Positions 36,701 to 48,948 of a stretch of DNA of 64,000 bases are shown one piece after another. Made by a program: the position numbers and the translations under genes. Each line of letters begins with the position of its first letter. Position 1 is the stretch's first letter. The DNA is from Lunularia cruciata (lineage: Eukaryota > Streptophyta > Marchantiopsida > Lunulariales > Lunulariaceae): positions 58,595,001-58,659,000 of the forward strand of contig OX419758.1 in assembly GCA_948567375.1 (NCBI GenBank), in the 5' to 3' direction. The notes below the pieces were generated by a model. That model made no database searches and was not told the origin of the DNA. It saw only the letters and a list, made by a program, of their open reading frames with translations.

Positions 36701-39340
36701 TCTCCAATAGTATTCCTCAATTTGAGCTTGTATGAAGTTAGTCTGTAGAATGGAAGTGAGAGAGGGTATTAACCTTTTCCTCTATTTGTGAGAAGGTTCT
36801 ATGTAGAAGTGTACTATGAATGGTTAGATGATTGTAACACCTCCCTACTTCCTCCTCTCCTAAACTAACTTGGCCACTTGTTCACAAAACATTTGTTCCT
36901 AACTTATTTGTTTTCTCTTGTGAAGGAGTTGGAAGAAAATAGCTTAGTTCAAGTTGACATAAGTTGTTAGTATGGATTTGAATAACGTTATAATCAATTT
37001 GGTGATGACTCAATGGATAGGATCTTTGAGTGAGTCCACTTTATAGCCATTAGTTGTTTTCAATTTATCAAATGAATCACCTATTTTATTCTTGAGTTTT
37101 GACTAAGGTGACCATGGAGGTTATCTATAAACATCTCTTTAAATCAAGTGGTTTTAGCTCCAAGACATGAATTGCTCATAAATGGCATTGAATTTTCTTC
37201 TAACATAGAAAAAATGGATAGATTCTCATTCCATAGCAAGAAAACAATAGTTTTCTTTTAATGTATTCCACTTGAGATTCCCTACTAAAAAATCTTAGGG
37301 TTATACTGATGATCTCATGGACCATGACTACACTTGGTGATAGAATACTAACATAGGTACCTATACCACCCAAATACTCCTTCTCCCACAAATGCTCTAG
37401 GTTATAGTGTTTTATGAACAAACTCCAAAAACAACAAGAAAGTGTCAAAAAAGCGGAAAGTGCAAAATCATTGGCAAAAAGTAAAAGGTGAAAATATGAA
37501 AGTTTTACCTCGTAGTGAAAGTTTGCAATTTATAGTCAGAGAAAACCATTTTATCATTTGGTGGCCATGGCAGTCAATGAAAGGTCACACCTTTGATGTG
37601 AAGGCATCTTGGTTGATTCAAATGGTTAACATTTCTATTCATTAGCGGCATAGTCATGCCAACTGAATGCACTTCATTCATTCTTCATGCATGGTAGTGA
37701 AAAAATGTGACAATCATTGTACCCCTCACATACTCATACTTCTATACCTAGTTTGCACAAACTCATAATGATTGCCTTCTACTTACAAAGATCATGTGGT
37801 TTGTAATGATGAAGTTGATGAACGATCACCAGACTACTATGGTTATGATGACATGACATCTGGTCTTCATATAATGGCATGTATCTTTGTTGTAGGAGTG
37901 GTCTTGTACATCATCCTTTAGACCAAAGACTATGTGGCAAAAGGCATCATCTCAATCATCTTACAAGTTCTAAAGTAATCATCATCTCATCATCTCAAGT
38001 CATTTTCTGAACATATAATGAAACTTACTATGATATGAAACTTTTATACAAACATAAAATTTTGATTTTGCATCTTATAGATCATATCATTAGTCTCATA
38101 TATAATTTTGAGTTTGTATCAACTCTATGCTTGATTCCACTTGATATTGTTAAACCTAGTTCTGATTAGATCCTTAGTATCTCAACTTTATGCTAAATTC
38201 CATTAAGTCTTGTCCAACCTAGAGTTGACTTCTCTTTCTACATCTAGAAAGACTTAACCTTTTAGCTCCTTAATTCCATTTTCTATTTTTCACCTCTTGT
38301 TTGTTTAAAAATACTTGTGCTTGATGAAAATTTAAATAGAAAATTATGTAAGTAAAAATATAATATTTGTATCAATCTCAATAATATGTAATGCTTACTT
38401 ATATATAACCATCAATTGCCATCTTTTTATTGGGGAAATATTTTCTATCAAATGCATTTGGTTGCTCTAGAACATAAAATATTGAATCTAAGCTCTCTTT
38501 ATTTCTTCTTCATCATTTGAAGGCTTTCAAAAATAAGCATGCCCAAAATGACCTTAAAGTAGGATAATTTTTGGCATCTACTATTGCATTTCATTCACTA
38601 GGCTTTATCAAGTCTCAAATCTAATATAACCTATCAAATGCTTCTATATCTTACCAAGATAATGTGCCAAAACTTTGATGCTTTCCAAACTAGGAAATTT
38701 GCAAATCATCAATTACAATCACAGCATTTAATTTTTTATGTTAAGATCCACATCTACTTAATAGTCATTGCAAACTCCATACTTTCTCATGTGGACTTCA
38801 AATTCTCATTTTTAGTTAACATAACATCAAATTTCCAAAAAAAAAGAGAAATATACTATGGTAAAATCTCACTTTTATTATGAAAGAAAAACTTTATAAT
38901 TTCCTATTTTTGAATTTCAAAGTTTGACATAAATGAACCCCCATTTTCATTCCTTTTCTCCATGCATCTAGTCTTTGCCATAAATTTCCAAAGTAAATAG
39001 AAAGATCTCAAGATTTCCCTCTTGTCATTAGACATTACAATGGGGTATCATACCTCTTTTGCATGTTCCTATTATGTAGCTATAAAATATTTCTTACTTT
39101 AAAACTTGATGCAAAGATCTACTTCTTGGAACAAAAACTTTAACTAACAATGATCCCATTCATGGAAAATTGGTTTAGGTAGTTGATTGAAACAACTTGA
39201 TAAGAGAAAAGTAAATAGCTTGATAAGAAAAAATTCATAGTAATATCACAAGTTTGTTTGATTCAATGAAAATGTAATTTTAATATCATATATGGAATTA
39301 TAATACAAATTAAAAGACTAGATCATTATATTTACCTCTT

Positions 39341-39341
<1 letters not shown>
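36701..39341. other. Noncoding stretch
   Basis: Only short frames (for example 38638-38883 +) with no domain signature. Confidence 0.45.

Positions 39342-39377
<36 letters not shown>
39342..39377. repeat. (AT)n microsatellite
   Basis: About 18 uninterrupted AT units. Confidence 0.95.
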
Positions 39378-39381
<4 letters not shown>

Positions 39382-42300
39382 TTTCTTTGTCTTGGTGACT
39401 TATGTTTGCTCATCAAGATTTCAACTTTTCAGTGAACTTGTTATTTTTAAGAATACTAACTAGTAGATATGATATTCTCCAACATCTTGCAAAAGTAGAC
39501 AAGAAACTTCTTCCAAGGCATGTCCTTCTCTTGAAAAAATCAAAGACCTCTTGTTTGATGGAAATGTCTTGCAATATGATAATTCTTAGTTTTGGGTTGT
39601 CTCTGAAAATGAGCTAAGACTAAGAACCTAGCTATTCTTAAAGAATGAAACTCTCTCTATGTTATGTGGTTGAGGAACATATTGAGATGATGTATGCTTA
39701 GGAAGATCAAGATTCTTTACTTAATTTCATTTCCAACACAAAATATTAAAGTAGATTATCAAACTATTCTATCACTCCTTAACATCCCATGCTTGTACAT
39801 CTTGAGGAAAATAAATACAAGCAGGAAAAATGTACATTTCATGCTGATTTTGGCACAAGAAAGATCTTTTTTTATGCAATTGCTAGAATTCTAAAATATA
39901 TTTACACAAAAAATAGAATCTCCTTATTTTACTAATCAAGTTAATTGTTAATATTCTCTTGTCAATCTCTTTCTACAAAAATATGAAGCCAATAAATCTA
40001 AGGGGAGTTTTTCACTTGCTCCTCAAGATGGCTTGGAGCAACATATATAAAAAAGAGAGTATCTGCTAATATGCACATTTGAACATATCTTCATATTACA
40101 TAAGATGGCTTGGAGCAAATATATTACAAAATTCATCCACAAATATGGGAGTACATCTAAACATATCTTCATTTTACATTCAAGAAGGCTATGAAGACTA
40201 AGTTGAAGCTTGCACACAACAAGGAGAATATATGCTAGATATCCTTGGTAAAATCAAAAGCATCAAGAGAACTATAGTTACTTTTTGTTGTGAATGCAAT
40301 GACTCCATCCAATGATAGAGAGAAATAAATCCTAACTTATCTTCTTATCCTTAGTGTTAAAGTGATATAGAAATAGATAAGAAAGTTGATATAACTCTTT
40401 TATTTAGTGTCTAAGAACCTACAATTTTAAGGTGGTAAAACAAGGAATAGATCATAAATTTATTAAGGCATTGAAAATACTAAAATCTATTTGTTTAAAT
40501 GTAGAAAAATTAAAGGAGATAAAGTCATCTTCAATTCAATTAGAAGGAATGTTGAAAGGAGTGTTTTAAGGATTGCACAATTACCAACCAACAAAAAGTG
40601 TAAGAGAGACAACACATCTTGAAGGAGGATTTGGGAGAAAATTATATCATGCAATGACTAAGAACTCCTATTAGTCCATCCTTTGAATGAAGAAACTATG
40701 ACAATGAGATATAAAGTAGAAAAATATTTATTTACAATCCATAATTTTGGTTGATTTATAGACTCAATGCCTCTAATTCTAGATCCTTAATAACTTGCTT
40801 GTTAGTTAGCTTAGATAAATCATGGTATCCAATATGCATCATATATGGAGAATTATAGGAATGTATGATTAGCCATATAAGATGTCATGACATTTCAAGT
40901 AGCAAAGCTATTTTGCTCAAAGATTGTTGTATTAGTCTTGGCTGTCATAATTATACTAATAATTGCTCAAAGACTACTTAGTGGTGGCCAAATTTTGTGT
41001 TAGGGTGATTGATCACACTGTTGGAGCTACCATCAGTCACACCATTTGCATCATCAAATGGGCCATTAGGGTTGGAGTTTTAAGTTGAGTCCATGGAGTA
41101 TACCTTCAAAGTGTAGCTCCAAAGAGCTCATTTCTCTGATGTTGAGCTTTTGAGTTCTTGGGTGGACAAAGGCCAATGTTTTTTAGCTAGAGTCTCTTGG
41201 CTAGAGTGGATTTGGCTTGAGAATGTAATTATTGCCCATTGTTAGTAGTTTCTTAAGTTGTGTGATTGATTTTTGATCCAAGTTGAGTTTGAATTGAACT
41301 GATTATTGTGGCACTTTAGAGTTTATATATGACTTCTATATGATTTGTGATTCTATAGTGTATGATGTTGACATCAATGTCTATTTTGTAGTGATGTATA
41401 TATGCAACAAAGAATCATTCAATAAACCAAAGTAAACATGCAATATTAGGAAGCACTTGAAACCAAGCCTAGAGTGAAATATTAATTTTCTAATAACCTT
41501 ACTTTTAGGTCTTCAAGGCCTACCAAAAATTACAAAAACAATCTCCCCAAATAAGAATTTATCATGTATAATTGCTATAATACTACTAAGTGTTTTTATG
41601 ATATCTTGCTAAGTAATTTTATACATGATGGCAAACCATTGAATCTTAATGTTAGTGCCTTTGGATTTAGAACTTTCCTCTTTATATTACCTATCTTTAA
41701 CTAGTGTTACTTCCTTTAATCTTTATAAATAGTACTTTTGGGATTCAAAATAAGGTATAGTTGGGGTGCCTACATTTTTTAAGAAACTGCTCTTTGCAGT
41801 TTTTCTCTCATTTTCACAAGGATATGATAGAGTAATTACTTGTTCAAGAAAAAAACCTCTTAGTTGACTTTTTTACAGTTGTGCATGTACATTGTTGCAC
41901 AACAAATTTGGGCAATCAGTGAAGTAGGCTCAAGTGAAGGAAAAGTCGGAATTTTTTTTTGGCATTAAACCTACCTTTTCCAAACCAATGAAGACCTCTT
42001 AGAATCATCAAAGTGTTAAGGACAGTATCAGTATTTTAAACCATCCTTAATCGTATCAATACTTTTTTTGAAATCCAACTCCAGGCACTTAGGAGAACAC
42101 AATTTGGCACCAAATGCAAACCAAATCCCAACAAAATCCAATCTAAACTAAGTGCTGGTAAGGGGAGAGCAGATCAATTTATGTAAGGGAAAATTTGTCC
42201 ATAAAAAGTAGGTAAAAAATCAAAATCACCTCACATATGCAGGATGGAAGTGGATCCCAAGAAGCAAACCGGTAGTCCAAAAGCCGCTTATAGTAATTGG

Positions 42301-42636
42301 GAGGAAACTATGATATCAAACAAAGACTCCCTAGCTTGAACTCATTGGGTTTATAAGGAGATGTTCACTAAAGTAACGTTGGAACCAAGAACCAAGGACC
42401 AAGGATTGATTGAAAGGATTTTGTGCAGTTTTTAACTGCACCAGATCATAGGCAAGATTGAATAGACGACTAAAGATAAGAAGACCTTATGAAAGACAGA
42501 GAAAGGAGAGTGAAATTTTGGGAGGGATTGATTGGAAGGAGAAATCAAGCAATCAAAGCTTCATAAGATAGGTGGAGAAAGGACTTAAAAGTAAGAAGGA
42601 AGTGCAAAAAACTAATTTGTAGCAGTCCAATGGGGA
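39378..42636. other. Noncoding stretch
   Basis: No recognisable gene. Short imperfect duplications occur at 40025-40190 (AAGATGGCTTGGAGCAA twice; AACATATCTTCAT twice). Confidence 0.45.
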
Positions 42637-43213
42637 AGGAACACATTTAGAAGGGCTTGTCAATTTGGAAGTGAGGAGATAGTGGTGGTATCCCAGTTCA
42701 AGGAACATTGGGTATTCCAATAAGGGAGGTTTAAAGAGGAAAGGCCATCATTAGTTGCACCAAATTTTGAGCTAGCCCATTTTGTGAAGGGAAGAAATGA
42801 AAGGAAAGGAGAGATGATTTTTGAGGAAAGCATAAGAGGAACCCTTGAAAGCTTTAGGAGGTTTAAAATATCTAGGGAAATTTGAAAGACTCTTCAAATA
42901 ATGGCAAACCCCATGGTCAACCAAAGCTTGTTTTAAAGAGTTTTGGAAAGATTGGTTTTAGGAATGCCCATCTCTACAAAAGAAAGAGAGGAATTAAGGA
43001 CTGATCTAAGGTCCATGGGATGTAGGTACTTAATGATAGTCCATGGGGCCTTAGAATAGAAAATATGGTCACTAAATTGGTGATCGGAGAATTATTGGAT
43101 GGGATGGACCCTTCAAAATGAGGAACCCGCAAGGATAGGATCTCTAGCGCATAGTAGACACCTACTAACTAAGGAATGTGGGGGAAAGGATTATCTCTTA
43201 GTGGTGAAGCATT
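42637..43213 (+). pseudogene. Broken ORF of unknown function
   Basis: One plus-strand frame covers about 190 codons with only about six stops. It reads SEEIVVVSQFKEHWVF, then FELAHFVKGRNERKGEMIF, ESIRGTLESFRRFKISREI, MANPMVNQSLF, VLERLVLGMPISTKEREEL and RSMGCRYLMIVHGALE. The composition is protein-like but matches no family I know. It lies just upstream of the outer Ty3/gypsy element and is not part of it. Confidence 0.3.
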
Positions 43214-43331
43214 AAATGATATGACCAATGAGGTGTTTGGAAATAGTTGCTTTGATGCAAGAGAGTGCTATACCTTTGCTTCAATAGTAAACCCAAGAGT
43301 GAGGAAGGTATTTTAATTCCTACTGCCAATT

Positions 43332-43447
43332 CTCCACCTTGATCATCTAGGCCACATCAAAAAAGTATGGGCAACCACAATTATCAATCCTCCACCTTGA
43401 TCATCTAGGCCACATCAAAAAAGTACGGGCAACTACAATTATCAATG
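43332..43447. repeat. Two-copy 58-bp tandem repeat
   Basis: CTCCACCTTGATCATCTAGG begins at 43332 and 43390; the two 58-bp units differ at only two or three bases, so the duplication is recent. Confidence 0.92.
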
Positions 43448-43590
43448 CTTGGATAGGGACCATGATTGTGGATTAGGAGTGTTTGTTACAAGAGTATTAG
43501 AAAGATATACCCAAGCCATAGTCAATTGAGTAAATATTCTTGGATTTCCCATTCCTCTATCATGTGTATCAACACTATAACTTGTAGTAC

Positions 43591-44086
43591 TATAACACCC
43601 ATTTGTGCATGTATGTGCTATTGTGATATTTAGTTTGGTATTATAAGTACTTGAGAGATATTATTTATATAGAGACAAAGGATGGTTCTACATAAGTCAT
43701 GATTACGTAAAGATACTCATATCTGAGATAAAGAACTAATTTTAGAGGAAATAGAAAAAATGAACACCATTATTTTGGATTCTAATGTGTTGACTTGGTA
43801 TTATTCTTAGGTGTTTGGCTTTGAAGAAAGAGTTGAGAACTCTCTTGGGCCCACAAGCCTTTTTGTTCTGAATTCTTCTATAGTCCAGTGATAGCCCATG
43901 TGAACAAATCCTTGACTTTGTGGTTGGGTCAAGATAAGACCACATGCTTAGGAGAATATTCAATGAGTATGGATATTCCTTTAGCTTTTGATTTTATTTG
44001 AATTTTAGCTTAGTAACTTCAGTTACTCCAATAATTAGTCACTTTGGTACATGACTATTTCACAAGTATATAAACTAGGGGTGATG
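43591..44086 (+). repeat. Outer element 5' LTR, left part
   Basis: First 496 bp of the 5' LTR, collinear with 55194-55700. The TATA box (TATATAAA, 44067-44074) lies 12 bp before the nested insertion. The last five bases, TGATG (44082-44086), are the left target duplication of the nested element. Confidence 0.92.
44067..44074 (+). promoter_or_regulatory. TATA box of outer LTR
   Basis: TATATAAA in the 5' LTR, conserved in the 3' LTR at 55680-55687. The nested element starts 13 bp downstream, so this core promoter is cut off from its own transcription unit. Confidence 0.6.
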
Positions 44087-44815
44087 TGTAATACCAAAGA
44101 ACTAACCATATGATCTAGATGTGAATTTGGTTTGGTAGTAGCTGAAATGATGTTTTACATGATGGTCAAATAGATTAGATAGAACTATCACCAAAAGAGT
44201 ACTTCTACTAATAGGGCATAAACTTGAAAACCTTAAAACCAATAGCTAGACATATAATTTAAAGGTGAGAATTGGTTTGGTGACATTTGGAAGGATGTTA
44301 CAAATGATGGACTTAACAGATCAGAAAGAAGTATCACCAAAAAGTGGACTTCTACTAATAGAGTAGGAACCAAAATATGCCAAAAATCTTTGAAGGCAAT
44401 TTTGGAAGCCTAAACAAATGAATTAGGCCTCAACAATGTGCAAATTCCCCCCCCACAACACAGGACAGGCTGGCTTTCCCTTCCTCCTGCTTTGTCTTGT
44501 TGAGAGATTTCCAACGGTACCTCACCCACGTGATTATGAGATTCCTGCAGGAAGATTCCCTAAAAGATTCTCTCCAATCAAAGCTTGCTTGACCAACCAG
44601 ATAGGACTAGGACCGACATGTCACACATCCAAGTAAGTAATCCAAGGGTGGAGCTTGCTGACATGTCACCTATTTGTGTGCCTAATCCTATGGTGGAGCT
44701 TCCTTGGAGGAGATCCTCTTTGTTTGTGTAATAAAGAGAAAGTGTTCCTTTGGGGCATCGGATGATTGAGTGTGAAATCTGTGTTTCTCTCTTCTCTTGT
44801 CCTCGGAGTATAACA
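44087..44815 (+). repeat. 5' LTR of nested element
   Basis: 729 bp, TGTAATACC to GAGTATAACA. It contains an internal direct duplication of about 146 bp (TTGGTTTGG ... ATGATGTT ... TATCACCAAAA ... ACTTCTACTAATAG), palindromes at 44614-44623 (CGACATGTCA) and 44659-44668 (TGACATGTCA), and a CACGTG box at 44527-44532 that the 3' LTR lacks. Confidence 0.95.
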
Positions 44816-44816
44816 A

Positions 44817-44828
44817 TGGTATCAGAGC
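44817..44828 (+). other. Primer-binding site for initiator Met-tRNA, nested element
   Basis: TGGTATCAGAGC, one base after the LTR end. Confidence 0.95.
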
Positions 44829-44950
44829 AAGTGTTTTAGTCCAAGAGAGTGGATCATCCCTCTTGGAAGAACACGAACTACTGAAATTGAGTAATTTGAG
44901 GTGGAGAATATTGAGTAATTGCTAGACTTAGGAAGGACTTTAGAGAGTGG

Positions 44951-45560
44951 ATGGGATGGATGCACCGGGAAGACAATTCCCCACACCAAGCTTTCCATTC
45001 TTGAATCTATTCCACATCAAGGTTATGAACGTCCAACCTGAGCAAATGAGAGTATCGTAAGTTTATCACTTTGGAGTAGAATTCATGGACAGGGTGATGA
45101 ACTTACCAAACCCGGTGATTCTACTTGTGGTGGTATACGACAAAGAGTGGGATTTGAAAATCTTCATTCTATTATAATGTTATGGATATGAATGTCCCAA
45201 ATCCTCTCCCTTTCAACACTCAAGTAGAAATTCATTATGTAGTGAAACCAAAAGTGATGTTTAGAGATTTTGTTGTTAGGAATTTTGGTGAGGAGTATTA
45301 TCAACGAACGATAGCTTCTAAGGTCCCAATGGTAGTTCCAATAGTTTGTGCACTTTCTAAAATGATCATATGAGTCCTACGAGGAGAAGGAACTTGAAGA
45401 GAACAACGCTGTTGTTACAATTGTGGCTATATTGGGCACATATCTACCAATTATTATGCTCGTATCCCTAGAGGCCCTTGGCCTTCATACAGGCAAACTT
45501 TGAACAACATGGAGAGTCGCACTAAAGAAGAGGAAGTGGAAATCACTTGGGAAAATGAAG
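44951..45560 (+). pseudogene. Gag, nested element (broken, short)
   Basis: First ATG after the primer site is at 44951 (MDGMDAPGRQFPTPSF). Later fragments include VEIHYVVKPKVMFRDFV in the open frame 45182-45373. A zinc-knuckle-like motif at 45413-45454 reads C-x2-C-x4-H-x4-Y, with the last Cys changed to Tyr. The whole region is shorter than a normal gag (about 1 kb or more), so an internal deletion is likely. Gag would assemble the particle and bind RNA. Confidence 0.7.
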
Positions 45561-45561
45561 A

Positions 45562-46008
45562 TTGCTAGTAAATGTAACTTGTGGCCTTACTGGCTCAATA
45601 AGGAAGCAGAGAAGCAAGGGAAGGAAGAAGAGGAATGTGCAAAGGTCCCGAAAGGCAACATTACAATTGATTGTTGTGAATGGAGTCCTAAAAGGCAATC
45701 AAGTGAGAGTATTAATAGATTCGGGAGCAAGAGAGAATTTCTTGTCTCACTCTATTGCAATAAGATTGGGAATGGTTCTAGAGAGAGATGAGAGTGAAGA
45801 AGTAGATTTACCTAATGAGAAAACAGAGAGGACTGAATCATTACTTAGATGGGTAATACTCTCTGTAGGAGAATATCAAGAAGCAATTGGGTGGCAAGTG
45901 ATACAATTAGCTCATTATGATGCAATCTTAGGCATGCCATGGATGGAGCATTACAACCCTATGGTAGATTGGAAAACCCACCAATGGTCAATCATTGGGG
46001 TTAAATAA
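45562..46008 (+). pseudogene. Aspartic protease domain, nested element
   Basis: Open 148-codon frame. VRVLIDSGARENFLS holds the D-S-G active-site triad, followed about 60 residues later by DAILGMPWMEHYNP, the typical second half of Ty3/gypsy proteases. It ends at a stop about 130 bp before RT starts. This is the best-preserved domain of this element. Confidence 0.85.
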
Positions 46009-46119
46009 AAATCACATAGGCAAGAATTACCTCTGTATATCATTGGGACGGCAATTGTCTATAAGACCGATAGATGTTTCATGGGTCTAATAAGAGAAGT
46101 CTAGAGTGTACAACTTGAT

Positions 46120-46990
46120 GGAAAAATTCTTGAGAAATTGAAAGATGTGGTGGATGAGTTTCAAGATGTCTTTCCTGATGATCTACCCTCAAGATTACCA
46201 CCAAAAAGGAGAGTAGATCATAAAATTGAGACACTCCCGGAGAAGACACCCCCTTGTAAGGCCCCATATCGCATATCACCTCATGAGTTGGAGGAGTGTA
46301 AGACTCAAATTGAGGAGATGTTGCAAAAAGGGTTCATCCAACCTAGCATATCACCATATGGGGCTCCTATCTTGTTTGTGAAGGAGAAGGATGGTACAAT
46401 GCGCATGTGCATTGACTATCAGGGACCCCATTAGTCAATGCACATGCAAATAGTGAAGAACAAATACCCCTTACCTTGCATGGATGATCTGTTTGATCAA
46501 CTCCATGGAGCAAGATATTTCACCAAATTGGACTTGCAAAGTGGTTACAATCAAATCCAAATTGCAGAGGAGGATGTGTACAAAACTGCCTTTCAAACCA
46601 AGTATGGCCACTTTGAGTATCTTGTGATGCCTTTTGGCCTCACCAATGCACATGCCACTTTCATGAGTCTAATGAATGACATATTCCATCCATACTTGGA
46701 TAATTTTGTTATCATCTTCTTAGACAAAATCTTAGTATACAATAGCACGTTGATGGAGCACAAACAACATCTATGAGAAGTCCCCCAGATTCTAAGATAG
46801 AATTGATTGTATGCCAAAATCTCAAAGTGCAAGTTTGGCAAGTCCAAAGTAGACTACTTGGAGCATAGAGGAAGTGCAGAGGGCATTCAAGTATTGATAG
46901 ATAAAATTGAGGTCAAGAGCTTTTTGGGGTTGACAAGATTCTATCATAGATTTGTCAAGGACTTCTCCAAGGTTGCATAGCTTTTAACGG
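46120..46990 (+). pseudogene. Reverse transcriptase, nested element (active site damaged)
   Basis: Two frames in register, 46138-46434 and 46438-46776, separated by one stop. They include the entry segment [17 protein letters not shown], then [50 protein letters not shown] and [12 protein letters not shown]. In the last motif the second catalytic Asp of F-L-D-D is Lys, so the polymerase site is dead. Integrase-side sequences (FLGLTRFYHRFVKDFSK-like) follow after frame breaks near 46920-46975. Confidence 0.92.
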
Positions 46991-47089
46991 CACTACTTGG
47001 CAAAGGGAAGAAGTGAACATGGGGAACCGCACAAGAGTTGGTCTTTCAAGAATTGAAAGCTACCTTGCTACATGCACCAATCTTGAAGT

Positions 47090-47480
47090 GGTATGACCCA
47101 AAATGCCCAATCAAGTTGGCTATAGATGCATCAAGCGTAGCAATAGGAGCAGTCCTACAACACGAGTAGCATGACGGATGGTATCCAATTGCATATTTTT
47201 CTCAAAAGTTGTTATTGGCAAAGCGCAACTACCACACCACAAAATGAGAAGAACTGGTCATCATTCTTGCAACCAAGAATTGGAAGCACTATTTGGGCAA
47301 GAAGGCATTTGTAGTAGAGATAAACCATAAACCTCTAGTCTACCTCGAGACGTAGAAGGATCTATCTCATTGCTAGATTCAGTGGGCAAAGTGGCAACAA
47401 TGCTTCAACATGACAATCACCTATGTGTAAGGTAAGAAGCAACTTGTAGATGGATTCATTCATATGCCAATGGCAAACAA
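47090..47480 (+). pseudogene. RNase H domain, nested element
   Basis: Translation with several stops gives WYDPKCPIKLAIDASSVAIGAVLQ, then IAYFSQKL, TKNWKHYLGKKAFVVEINHKPLVYLE and a degraded C-terminal end. The order matches Ty3/gypsy RNase H directly after RT. Stops at about 47167, 47246 and 47353 show inactivation. Confidence 0.8.
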
Positions 47481-47559
47481 CTTTGTGGTAGAGGTTAAGA
47501 TTGACCCTGAATTGTGGTTGCTACAAAAACTGATCTACATATTGTAGAAGCCCAATCAT

Positions 47560-48720
47560 CCAAAGGTGTCACCAGCATCCAAGGACTCACCTTTTGTGAT
47601 GAGATTATGGATCCCAAACGTCCCAAAATTATGCACTGTCATTCCAGCAGAATGTCATGATTTGGCCATTGCAGGTCATGTTGGAGTAGACAAGACCTTG
47701 GATGCAGTCCAACGCCATTACTATTGGCCCAAGATGAGCAACAATGTGATGGACTACGTGCGCAGCTGCCTACTTTATCAACATAACAAAGCTTCTAATC
47801 AGCTCCTGCAAGGCTCCTTCAACCTCTCCCCACCCCTATCCAATGTTGGGAACAAGTGAGTATAGATCTTGTTTGTGAATTACCCAAGACCACCTCAGGG
47901 TTTGACTCCATCGTGGTCTTTGTGGACCGGCTCAAAAAAATGATTCATGTATGCCCTACCACCAAGGATATGACCACTCTACAACTTGCTCAATTATACT
48001 TAGATGCAGTCTTCTCTCACCATGGCTTGTCTTGAGTACTTATCATCAATAGAGACACTCAATTCACTAGTTTGTTTTGGCAAACACTCTTTGGTTTCTT
48101 CAAAACCAAGTTGGTCATGTCCATAGCTTACCAGCCACAAATAGATGGACAAACAGAGCGGGCTATTTGCATTATTGAAGATATGATATGTGGCTTCACC
48201 TTAGAAGAGCAAGAGAGGTGGGACACGCTACTCCCATTGGTAGATTCGCTTACAACAATTCAGTGAATGCATCCACCCAAGTCACTCCGTTCTTCCTCAT
48301 GTATGGTGAGCATCCCTTCACACCTTCTAGCTTGATGAAGATCTGTCCGGTGGCTACCAAGGTCAACGCAACAAACACATGTTTCTAGAATCCAACAAGA
48401 TGTGGAGAGCACCAAGCACAAATTACAAATTGCACAAAATATATAGAAGTAGTATGTTGATGCATACCGTAGGTACATGGAGTTCAATGTTGGGGATCAG
48501 GTGTGGCTATTGACAACCAACCTCACATTAGTTGGATCTTGTAAGCTCAGACATTGTTTTATTGGGCCTGTCTCAATTCTTCATTGAGTTAGTGTTGTGG
48601 CCTATCACCTTGAGCTACCACCACACATGAAGATCCATCTAGTGTTCCATGTTGCCCTACTATGCAAATATGCTCTCCAATCAAGCCAAGGTCATTCCAC
48701 ACAAGACATTTGACCTTGTC
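47560..48720 (+). pseudogene. Integrase, nested element (broken)
   Basis: Frame 47566-47859 carries the zinc-binding N-terminus (H-D-L-A-I-A-G-H, then CLLYQHNKAS, where the C-x2-C second Cys is lost). The catalytic core follows with SIVVFVDRLKKM, LIINRDTQF and AYQPQIDGQTERA in frames broken by a stop near 48034. FAYNNSVNASTQVTPFFLMYGEHPF is at 48248-48325. C-terminal VFHVALL-like sequence follows near 48640. Would integrate cDNA if intact. Confidence 0.9.
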
Positions 48721-48734
48721 CGACATTCATTGAT

Positions 48735-48935
48735 GGCATAGAGGAATATGAAGTGGAGCGTATTCTCCAAAAATACATGTGTGGTACTCACCATCTGCAG
48801 GTAGGCTATCTAATACAATGGAAATATTACCTCCTCTATGAAGCAACATGGGAGCCTATTGCCAATTTGACACATGAACCGGTGTTGGTGCAAGCGTTTG
48901 AGCAAAAGTTGCACAACAAGGACATTGCGTCTTGA
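48735..48935 (+). pseudogene. Chromodomain at pol C-terminus, nested element
   Basis: EEYEVERILQKYM ... GYLIQWKYYLLYEATWEPIANL, followed by a short helical tail, ending at TGA 48933-48935. The E-V-E-R-I-L ... W-K-x-Y ... A-T-W-E-P pattern is a canonical chromodomain and identifies the element as a chromovirus. It is well preserved compared with the rest of pol. Confidence 0.9.
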
Positions 48936-48948
48936 AAGGAAGGAGGTC
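48933..48948 (+). other. Polypurine tract, nested element
   Basis: GAAAGGAAGGAGGTC directly before the 3' LTR and overlapping the pol stop. Confidence 0.85.

Noticed and set aside
43586-43590. Target-site duplication for the outer element
   Set aside because: AGTAC on the left and TTACA on the right do not match; either mutated or boundaries altered.
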